From Streptomyces sp. ISL-87 (GTDB lineage Bacteria > Actinomycetota > Actinomycetes > Streptomycetales > Streptomycetaceae), in NCBI RefSeq assembly GCF_018614095.1, contig NZ_JAGGOY010000046.1:129073-193072 (forward strand): a stretch of 64,000 bases of DNA. The letters are read 5' to 3'. Every line of letters begins with the position of its first letter. Position 1 is the first letter of the stretch. The position numbers and the translations under genes were made by a program. The notes beneath the pieces are model-generated. The model did not search any database and was not told the origin of the DNA. It saw only the letters and a list, made by a program, of their open reading frames with translations. Shown here piece by piece: positions 57,732 to 64,000 of the stretch.

Positions 57732-59072
57732 GTGCACGCACCGACACCTCCGACACTTCGTCAGGCGCCGCGTCGTCACGCAGCGGCCCGCGCTGCCCTC
57801 TTCGCCCTCCTCGGCCTGCTCGCCGCGGCCTGTGGGGGCTCGGACGGCTCCGGTGGGACCAAGGGAGCCGCGGCCGAGAGCCAGGAGGTCCACCTCCAGC
57901 CCGTGGCGTCGGCCGGCCCGGACCCCTTCACCTCCTCCTCCGCCACCCAGGAGTCCGCCCCCGTTCAGCCCCCGCTGCCCAATCCGACCGGGCAGGGCAT
58001 CCGCACCGTCAACGCGGCCACCCCGGGCCTGTACGGGGGTACCCAACGGCTCGGCAGCTGCGATGTGGAACAGCAGGTCCGCTTCCTCACCGAGGACAAC
58101 GCCAAGGCCGGCGCCTTCGCCCAGGCGTCCGGCATCGAGCAGGAGAAGATCCCGGAATTCCTGCGCGGCCTCACCCCGGTCGTGCTCCGCGCCGACGCCC
58201 GGGTGACGAGCCACGGCTTCAGTGACGGCCGTGCGAGCAGCTTCCAGTCCGTCCTCCAGGCCGGCACCGCCGTGCTCGTCGACGGCCACGGCGTGCCCCG
58301 GGTCCGCTGTGCGTGCGGCAACCCGCTGCTCGCACCGCGCGCCGCAAAGGGCGCCCCGGTGTACAAGGGCGACCCGTGGAACGGCTACCAGCCCAATCAG
58401 GTCGTCGTCATCGAGCCGACCGCCCAGGTGATCAACAACCTGGTGATCGTCAACATCGCCAACAACACCTGGCTGGAGCGCAAGATCGGCGACGACGGCG
58501 CCCAGGACCGGACCCCGCGGGTGCTGCCCCCGTACGACCCGGCCGACGGCATCCCGCCCGGCGCCGCGACCGAGCCGGGCACCTCGACGGCCGACCCATG
58601 TGGCTCTACGACACCGCCCGTGCCGGACGGCAACGGCCTGACCCGCCCCGACAGCGGTGCCGCCGTCCCGAGCCCGGCGGCCACGGACTGCGCGTCGAGC
58701 CCGCCGACGACGCCGCCGAGCGCACCCAACGTGCCGAATACGCCGAATACGCCGGACGCGCCCGCCGCACCTCCCACCTCGCCCCCGCAGCCACCGCCGC
58801 CGCCCCCGTCCGACGTCCCCTCGGACCTTCCGGGCGCCGTCCCCCCGGGCAACCCTTCGGACATCCCCTCGGACGTCCCCCCGGGCAACCCCTCGGACAT
58901 CCCCTCCGACCTGCCGCCGCAGAGCCCGAGCGACCCGGGTATGCCGCCGGCGCCCGACGGTTCGACGTCCCAGCCGGCCGATCCGTTCGGCCCCTACGAT
59001 CCGTTCGATCCCTTTGCCCCGAGCCAGGATCCCGCCGCCTCGGATCCGGGCGTTTACCTGGAGAGCGCCTGA
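57732..59072 (+). CDS. DUF6777-like lipoprotein with long proline-rich C-terminal tail
   Basis: The 446-residue protein has a lipobox-type N-terminus (LGLLAAACGG), a globular domain (about 60-255; GLYGGTQRLGSCDVEQQVRF, GNPLLAPRAA, VIVNIANNTW) and a 190-residue Pro/Ser/Asp tail. The tail contains two 36-bp direct repeats (58839-58874, 58875-58910) encoding VPPGNPSDIPSD. The globular part resembles the actinomycete domain of unknown function DUF6777. It should be anchored outside the membrane, with the tail spanning the wall. GTG start is preceded by GGGAGA. It is upstream of, and on the same strand as, the third SpoIIE phosphatase. Confidence 0.8.
   Translation: MHAPTPPTLRQAPRRHAAARAALFALLGLLAAACGGSDGSGGTKGAAAESQEVHLQPVASAGPDPFTSSSATQESAPVQPPLPNPTGQGIRTVNAATPGLYGGTQRLGSCDVEQQVRFLTEDNAKAGAFAQASGIEQEKIPEFLRGLTPVVLRADARVTSHGFSDGRASSFQSVLQAGTAVLVDGHGVPRVRCACGNPLLAPRAAKGAPVYKGDPWNGYQPNQVVVIEPTAQVINNLVIVNIANNTWLERKIGDDGAQDRTPRVLPPYDPADGIPPGAATEPGTSTADPCGSTTPPVPDGNGLTRPDSGAAVPSPAATDCASSPPTTPPSAPNVPNTPNTPDAPAAPPTSPPQPPPPPPSDVPSDLPGAVPPGNPSDIPSDVPPGNPSDIPSDLPPQSPSDPGMPPAPDGSTSQPADPFGPYDPFDPFAPSQDPAASDPGVYLESA
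58839..58910 (+). repeat. Two 36-bp direct repeats in the Pro-rich tail
   Basis: Units 58839-58874 and 58875-58910, nearly identical, each encoding VPPGNPSDIPSD. Confidence 0.8.
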
Positions 59073-59097
59073 CCCGCCGGTGTGTCATGGTGGACCG

Positions 59098-61143
59098 GTG
59101 CCGACCGCCGTATCGCTGCCGGACGACTGGCCCGCACACCCGGACCGGTCGCTCTCGCTGAACCGTATGGGCAGTTTCGACTGGGACCTGGCCACCGGTC
59201 TCATGCACATGGACTCAGCGGCCCTGGACGTCTTCGACACGGTCCCCGAGGAGTACGACGGACGGCCCGAGTCCCTCAAGCCGCGGGTGCCGCCCGCCGA
59301 GGCCACCCGGCTCGACGCCCTCGTCTCCAGCGCCCTCAAGAGCGGTGTGGACACCTACGGCGCCTACTTCCGCATCCGCTGCCACGACGGCACGCTGCGC
59401 TGGACCCACACCCAGGGCCGCGTCATGCGCGGCCGGGACGGGCGCCCGTTCCGGATCATCGGCATCGTCCGGGACGCCACCGAGGAGCTCAGCCATTCGG
59501 CGGAACGGCTGGGACTGGACGAGGAACGGCGCCGGCAGACATCGGTGGTCGAGAGCACCACCGCCGCACTCGCGCACGCCCGGACGGTGCAGGACGTCAT
59601 CGACGCGCTCGGCGACGCGCACGGCCTGGAACGGCTCGGCTCGATGGGCATGGTGATGGGCCTGGTCGAGGCCGGCCGGATCCACCTCGTGGCCGAGGGG
59701 CCGGTGGGCAGCTTCGTACCCGGCACGCGCTACACCCGTATCGACGAGCAGTACCCGATGAGCGAGGTCGTGCGCTCGCTCCAGCCACGCTTCCTCGACT
59801 CGGCGGCGGAATTCGCCACGGGCTATCCCGGACTCTGGGCGAGGATCTCGTCCATGCACATCTCGGCGGCCGCCTACCTGCCGCTGATCGCCCAGGCCCG
59901 CCCGATCGGCGCGATCGGGCTGCTCTACCAGGACAAGGACGGCTTCACCCAGGACGAGCGGAACCTGCTGGTCGCGCTCGGGAGCAGCATCGCGCAGAGC
60001 CTCCAGCGGGCCATGCTGCTGGAGCAGGAGCACGACCTCGCCGAGGGCCTCCAGCAGGCCATGCTGCCGCGCCGCATCCCGCCCGTCCCGGGCGGGGAGA
60101 TCGCCGTCCGCTACCGCTCCGCCCGGATGGGCCAGGACATCGGCGGCGACTGGTACGACGTCATCCCGCTGCCGGGCGGCCGGGTCGGCGCGGTCATCGG
60201 CGACGTCCAGGGCCACGACACGCACGCGGCGGCGGTGATGGGCCAGCTGCGGATCGTGCTGCGCGCTTACGCCGCCGAGGGGCATTCGCCGGCCACCGTC
60301 ATGGCCAGGGCCTCGGTGTTCCTGCACGAACTGGACACCGACCGCTTCGCGACCTGCACGTACGTGGAGGCCGACCTGGCGACGGGGGTGCTCCAGCTGG
60401 TGCGCGCGGGGCACATCGACCCGCTCCTGCGCACGCGGGACGGGGACTGCCGGCGGGTGCCGGTGGAGGGCGGGATGCCGCTCGGGCTCTCCGCGGAGTT
60501 CGGCCGGCTGGAGTACACGGTCACGACGGTGGAGATGGGGCCTGGGGAAACGCTTCTGCTGTGCACGGACGGGCTGGTGGAACAGCCCGGCGCGGACCTG
60601 GACGACGGCATCCGGCACCTGACGGCCCTCATACGGAGCGGCCCACCGGACTTGCAGCAGCTGGCGGACCAGCTGTGCGGGGTGGTCGACGAGCGGGGCG
60701 GCGACGACGACATGGCGCTGCTGTTGCTGCGCCGCCACGTGGAGGACACCCCGCAGGGCGGCGGCCGCCTCCAGCAGCACGTGGCCCCGGGAGACCCGGA
60801 GGCCCTGGTCGCGGCCCGGCACATGATCGGCGCGGCGGTACGGGCGTGGGGGGCGCGGGGCCGGGCCGACGAGATCGAGCTGGTGGCGGACGAGCTGATC
60901 GTGAACGCGCTGATGCACACGGAAGGACCGGCGATCGTGACGCTGAGGGTGCTGACCGGGCCGGAGCGACGGCTTCGGGTGGAGGTCGAGGACCGCTCCA
61001 GCGCCCTTCCGCGGCGGCGGGAAGCGGGCGAGTCGGGCGTCTCGGGCCGGGGCCTGCTGCTGGTGGACCGCCTGGCGGACGGGTGGGGCGTGGAGTCGAG
61101 GGGCAGCGGCAAGTGCGTGTGGTGCGAGTTCGTGATGTCCTGA
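59098..61143 (+). CDS. PAS/GAF SpoIIE-type PP2C phosphatase with HATPase domain
   Basis: The 681-residue protein has a PAS domain (about 15-130; HDGTLRWTHTQGRVM), a GAF domain (about 160-305), a SpoIIE/PP2C domain (about 320-540) and an anti-sigma-like ATPase (about 560-680). Metal motifs are GGDWYDVIPLPGG, GDVQGHDTH and DDMALLLL. The ATPase shows ELVADELIVNALMHTE, VEVEDRSS and GRGLLLVDRLADG. It is the third such phosphatase in the window, soluble rather than membrane-bound. It likely controls an anti-sigma factor antagonist. GTG start is chosen from frame and context; the ribosome site is weak. It follows the DUF6777 gene by 25 bp. Confidence 0.88.
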   Translation: MPTAVSLPDDWPAHPDRSLSLNRMGSFDWDLATGLMHMDSAALDVFDTVPEEYDGRPESLKPRVPPAEATRLDALVSSALKSGVDTYGAYFRIRCHDGTLRWTHTQGRVMRGRDGRPFRIIGIVRDATEELSHSAERLGLDEERRRQTSVVESTTAALAHARTVQDVIDALGDAHGLERLGSMGMVMGLVEAGRIHLVAEGPVGSFVPGTRYTRIDEQYPMSEVVRSLQPRFLDSAAEFATGYPGLWARISSMHISAAAYLPLIAQARPIGAIGLLYQDKDGFTQDERNLLVALGSSIAQSLQRAMLLEQEHDLAEGLQQAMLPRRIPPVPGGEIAVRYRSARMGQDIGGDWYDVIPLPGGRVGAVIGDVQGHDTHAAAVMGQLRIVLRAYAAEGHSPATVMARASVFLHELDTDRFATCTYVEADLATGVLQLVRAGHIDPLLRTRDGDCRRVPVEGGMPLGLSAEFGRLEYTVTTVEMGPGETLLLCTDGLVEQPGADLDDGIRHLTALIRSGPPDLQQLADQLCGVVDERGGDDDMALLLLRRHVEDTPQGGGRLQQHVAPGDPEALVAARHMIGAAVRAWGARGRADEIELVADELIVNALMHTEGPAIVTLRVLTGPERRLRVEVEDRSSALPRRREAGESGVSGRGLLLVDRLADGWGVESRGSGKCVWCEFVMS

Positions 61144-61238
61144 CCCGCCGTTGCCGGGGGCTGCGCCCCACCCGGGCCGACGGGCCCCCGGTCACCCCCT
61201 GGCTGGCGGGAGCCCGCCCACAGCGGCAGGCTGGGCCC

Positions 61239-62099
61239 ATGCCCGAGCTGCCCGAGGTCGAGGCCCTGAGGGAGTTCCTCGACGAGCACCTCACCGGGCG
61301 GGTGGTCGAGCGCGTCCTCCCGCTCGCGGTGAGCGTGCTCAAGACGTACGACCCCCCGCTCACCGCCCTGGAAGGGCACCCGGCCGGGCCCACCGCCCGC
61401 TACGGCAAATTCCTCGCCCTGCGCCTCGGCGAGCTCCACCTCGTCACCCACCTCGCCCGCGCCGGCTGGCTCCGCTGGCAGGACAGCCTCCCCGCGCAGC
61501 CGCCGCGCCCGGGCAAGGGCCCGCTCGCCCTGCGTGTCGTACTGGAGGGCGGTGGCGGTTTCGACCTCACCGAGGCCGGAACCCAAAAGCGCCTCGCGGT
61601 GTACGTCGTGCACGACCCCCAGGAGGTGCCCGGCATCGCCCGCCTCGGCCCGGACCCCCTGGCCGAGGAGTTCGACCGGGCGGCCTTCGCGGCCCTGCTG
61701 GCCGGGGAGCGGCGGCAGATCAAGGGCGTGCTGCGCGACCAGAGCGTCATCGCCGGCATCGGGAACGCCTACAGCGACGAAATCCTCCACCGCGCCAAGG
61801 TCTCGCCCTTCAAGCTGGCCGCCTCCTTCGACGACGACCAGGTGAGCCACCTGTACGACGCCGTCCAGGACGCGCTCCGCGAGGCCATCGAGCGCTCGCA
61901 CGGCGTGGCGGCCGGCAAGCTCAAGGCGGAGAAGAAGAGCGGCCTGCGGGTACACGGCCGGGACGGGGAGCCGTGCCCGGTGTGCGGGGACACCGTCCGG
62001 TCGGTGTCCTTCGCCGACTCCTCGCTCCAGTACTGCCCCACCTGCCAGACCGGCGGCAAGCCGCTCGCGGACCGGCGCCTCTCGCGCCTCCTCAAATAG
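61239..62099 (+). CDS. Fpg/Nei-family DNA glycosylase
   Basis: The 286-residue enzyme starts MPELPEVEALREFLDEH; Pro2-Glu3 are the Schiff-base and proton-donor residues of the family. The helix-two-turn-helix segment (LRDQSVIAGIGNAYSDEIL) is intact. The zinc finger is present (CPVCGDT ... YCPTCQTGG). It should remove oxidised or fragmented bases and cut abasic sites. Spacing and sequence resemble the actinobacterial Nei-like subgroup rather than the classical MutM. ATG is preceded by GGCAGGC. Confidence 0.93.
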   Translation: MPELPEVEALREFLDEHLTGRVVERVLPLAVSVLKTYDPPLTALEGHPAGPTARYGKFLALRLGELHLVTHLARAGWLRWQDSLPAQPPRPGKGPLALRVVLEGGGGFDLTEAGTQKRLAVYVVHDPQEVPGIARLGPDPLAEEFDRAAFAALLAGERRQIKGVLRDQSVIAGIGNAYSDEILHRAKVSPFKLAASFDDDQVSHLYDAVQDALREAIERSHGVAAGKLKAEKKSGLRVHGRDGEPCPVCGDTVRSVSFADSSLQYCPTCQTGGKPLADRRLSRLLK

Positions 62100-62125
62100 C
62101 GGGGCCCTGCGTAGACTCCCGCACC

Positions 62126-62536
62126 ATGGCCGAGCCGCAGCAGCAGTCGCCGCCGCCCCGGCGGGAGGTCGTCACCGGCGTGCCACGGGGCACCCGCCGC
62201 CGCCCGCCCGCGCACACCCCCGCCCGTTCGGAGATCTCCGAGCAGACCACGCTCGGCGCGACCTACGTCCGGGCCCTGATGCGCAGCCAATTGCGCGCCG
62301 GGCTGGGGGCGCTGGCGGTGCTGGTGCTGCTGGTCGTGATGCTGCCGCTGGTGTTCGTCGTACTGCCGCGCGGTGTATCGGGCGGGCTGGTGTGGGTGGC
62401 CCTCGGCCTGGCGGTGTACCCGGTGATGTGGCTCATCGCCCGGTGGTACGTCCACCGGGCCGAACGCAACGAGGCCGATTTCACCGGCCTCGTCATGGAC
62501 CCGGCCGAGGCCCCGGGCCCGCGCGGCCCGGCCTGA
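62126..62536 (+). CDS. Small DUF485-like membrane protein
   Basis: The 136-residue protein has a Pro/Arg-rich cytoplasmic N-terminus (1-50) and two hydrophobic helices (about 60-80 and 87-108), followed by WYVHRAERNEADFTGLV. This matches the DUF485 layout. In many bacteria DUF485 genes precede a solute:cation symporter such as ActP, but no symporter is next to it here. It lies 26 bp after the glycosylase gene. Confidence 0.72.
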   Translation: MAEPQQQSPPPRREVVTGVPRGTRRRPPAHTPARSEISEQTTLGATYVRALMRSQLRAGLGALAVLVLLVVMLPLVFVVLPRGVSGGLVWVALGLAVYPVMWLIARWYVHRAERNEADFTGLVMDPAEAPGPRGPA

Positions 62537-62583
62537 CGGACGGCGCTGAAGCACCGCGCGGGCAGCGAGCCGCCTCGCACGCA

Positions 62584-63099
62584 CTAGAACAGGTGCATCG
62601 CCAAGTGCCCCAAGGGCAGGCCCAGTTGCCAGGCCGGAGTCCACACCCGTGCGTTCTCGTCCACGCACGGCGGGATGTCGTCGTGGTCCTGCCGCCCCGG
62701 GTCGAGGTTGGTGGCGAACAGCTCGGTGTGGTCCAGCCAGCGCCACGCCGCCCGGGCGAGCTCCAGGTCCGGGTCTTCACCGCGGCCGCCCTCCCGGGCC
62801 TCCTCGCCCAGCGCGAGGAACCGGGTGTGCACCCAGTCGCGCCAGGGATGTCCGTACGCCGTCAGCGACAGCCACTCGTCGAGCTGCGAGACCACCCGGA
62901 TCCCGGATAGCTCGCCGGCCGCGTCCGAGAGGTAGATGGTGAGCGCGAGTGTGTCCCGTCCGGCGCGGAACTCCAGGGTGCTGACCGGGATCAGCCGGCC
63001 CGTGCGCAGCAGTTCGTCGGCGATGTACTCCGCGTAGAGCCACGCCATGGGCACCGCGAGCCCGCCGTCACTGGTGCCGTTCGTACCCTCGGGCTGCAC
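62584..63099 (-). CDS. Conserved-looking hypothetical protein
   Basis: The 171-residue acidic protein is rich in Trp and His (WLYAEYIADELLRTGRL, GHPWRDWVHTRFLAL, WRWLDHTELFATNLDP). It has no signal peptide or membrane segment, and I do not recognise the family. GTG start preceded by AAGGTGG. It is on the same strand as, and downstream of, the sigma factor gene, with a 161-bp gap that probably contains its promoter. Confidence 0.7.
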   Translation of the reverse strand: MQPEGTNGTSDGGLAVPMAWLYAEYIADELLRTGRLIPVSTLEFRAGRDTLALTIYLSDAAGELSGIRVVSQLDEWLSLTAYGHPWRDWVHTRFLALGEEAREGGRGEDPDLELARAAWRWLDHTELFATNLDPGRQDHDDIPPCVDENARVWTPAWQLGLPLGHLAMHLF

Positions 63100-63260
63100 C
63101 GTTCCACCTTCTCCCGCTTTGAGCTTCCCGCCGTCAGCCCTGAGCCTTCCGCGAGCGGCTCACGGAGCGGGGGATGTTTACTCAATTTGAACGGTCTGAT
63201 GCTGATTCTGATGCGCCTCGTGTCCGATCCGTGTGCATACGGGTCGTTCGTTGAGGGGGT

Positions 63261-63794
63261 TCACGCGCCGAGGTCGTATCCCTGGAGGCCCTTCTTCAGG
63301 GCGCGCAGGGCGTAGTACGTGCGGGATTTGACGGTACCGGCCGGTATCCCGAGCTCCGCGGCGGCCTCGGCCACCGAGCGGTCCCGGAAGTAGACCTGCA
63401 TCAGCACCTCCCGGTGCTCGGGGCCCAGGCTCCAGACGGCCCGCCGGACGTCGATCGCCGTGACCGAGCCGGCCACCGCGTCCTCCGGCGCGGGCGCCTG
63501 CTCGATGCCGTCCGGATCCACCTCCTGCGGTCGCGACAGCCGGGCCCGGCGGGCGTCGATCGCGAGCCGCCGCCCCACGGTGAACAGCCAGGGGCGCATG
63601 GACTCGTGACTGCTCGCCAGGACCTCCGGGTGCTGCCAGACCCGTACCAGCGTCTCCTGTACGAGGTCCTCGGCGCGCTGGGCGTCCCCGGCGGTGAGGC
63701 CGAGCAGGAAGCCGAACAGGGCCCGGCCGTGCTCGCGCTGGAGTCCGGCCAGCGCCTCGGGGTCCGTGCGCTGGAGGGTGGGGGAGAGCGGCAC
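63261..63794 (-). CDS. ECF sigma factor
   Basis: The 177-residue protein has region 2 (AEDLVQETLVRVWQHPEVLA, then RPWLFTVGRRLAIDARRARL) and region 4 (SLGPEHREVLMQVYFRDRS, then GTVKSRTYYALRALKKGL). It is an alternative sigma factor that directs RNA polymerase to a specific promoter set. The GTG at 63794 has GGAAGGAG 7 bases upstream, so the longer frame to 63944 is rejected. In the SigL/SigK-like groups an anti-sigma gene with a zinc-binding HxxxCxxC motif usually follows; the downstream gene here (62584-63099) is not of that type. Confidence 0.88.
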   Translation of the reverse strand: MPLSPTLQRTDPEALAGLQREHGRALFGFLLGLTAGDAQRAEDLVQETLVRVWQHPEVLASSHESMRPWLFTVGRRLAIDARRARLSRPQEVDPDGIEQAPAPEDAVAGSVTAIDVRRAVWSLGPEHREVLMQVYFRDRSVAEAAAELGIPAGTVKSRTYYALRALKKGLQGYDLGA

Positions 63795-64000
63795 GAGTGG
63801 CTCCTTCCGAGAGGCGTCCGGGTCCGACGTCCTCACCCTGACCTGCACGAGGCAGCCCGGGAACCGTCCGGTCCGGCCGGTGCGCCCAAGCCCCCGGGTC
63901 ATCCGGTGGGCGGCCGCGCCGGACGGTGAACGGTCGAACGGCACGGCGAACGGCAGGCAGGCCCGCCGACGCCCCCGCTGCCTAGGAGCGTGGGTCGGTA

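Noticed and set aside
59082..61236. Frame through the third phosphatase in phase with the glycosylase
   Set aside because: Gly/Arg/Pro-rich shadow; the real phosphatase frame (59098-61143) holds every family motif.
1..64000. tRNA, rRNA, CRISPR arrays and complete insertion sequences
   Set aside because: No cloverleaf, ribosomal, spaced-repeat or transposase sequence was recognised; remnants suggest recombination but no mobile element is visible.

Overview
The window looks like a piece of a Streptomyces chromosome. GC is very high, GTG starts and 1-8 nt operon overlaps are common, DmdR/DtxR-type iron boxes are present, there is a complete conservon (CvnA-E), and SpoIIE-type phosphatases, Rpf-LysM-M23 and ALF-repeat proteins all occur together. 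All calls come from reading the sequence; no database search was run. No rRNA, tRNA, CRISPR array or intact insertion sequence was seen.

Layout. (1) 1-11017 is an iron-acquisition island: two FecCD permeases (one cut by the window edge), a siderophore-binding lipoprotein, a FhuF-type ferric-siderophore reductase, and a five-gene operon (ATP-grasp ligase, IucA/IucC synthetase, MFS exporter, second IucA/IucC synthetase, PLP decarboxylase) that should make and export an NRPS-independent carboxylate-type siderophore. Four iron boxes tie the transcription units together. (2) 11501-16926 is a conservon (sensor kinase-like protein, roadblock, DUF742, small GTPase) ending in a CYP157-like P450 without the ExxR motif, facing a type I terpene synthase across a shared terminator. 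(3) 17433-25945 holds an orphan solute-binding lipoprotein, two divergent SpoIIE-type phosphatases, and an HTH regulator / ImmA-like metallopeptidase / 7-TM MAB_1171c-like triad. (4) 26178-32455 holds a 1120-residue ALF-repeat coiled-coil protein, a small secreted protein and a trypsin-fold protein lacking both catalytic His and Ser. (5) 32968-38141 holds a SWIM zinc-finger protein, an APC permease and a chimeric MBL/decarboxylase pseudogene. (6) 38450-45689 is a tightly packed five-gene operon of mostly unrecognised proteins ending in a double peptidoglycan hydrolase without a signal peptide; this is the best candidate for an undescribed system. (7) 45690-54696 holds gene remnants, panD, a GNAT enzyme, an Asp/Glu racemase-like protein, a Rpf/LysM/M23 protein, a DMT transporter, an SDR with a four-cysteine insert, a 57-residue conserved-looking peptide with a strong ribosome binding site, and an NAD epimerase. 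(8) 54682-63794 holds a YndJ/DUF1990/lipase-maturation-factor operon controlled from a promoter with paired TTGAAC palindromes, a DUF6777 lipoprotein, a third SpoIIE phosphatase, an Fpg/Nei glycosylase, a small DUF485-like membrane protein, a hypothetical protein and an ECF sigma factor.

A recurring theme between 25.9 and 53 kb is gene decay. There are remnants of a B-lectin, a beta-propeller, a SWIM protein joined to a ketopantoate reductase tail, an HD-domain protein, and a fused and frameshifted MBL/LysA-type gene. This suggests an accessory region with repeated deletion and recombination rather than a stable core segment.
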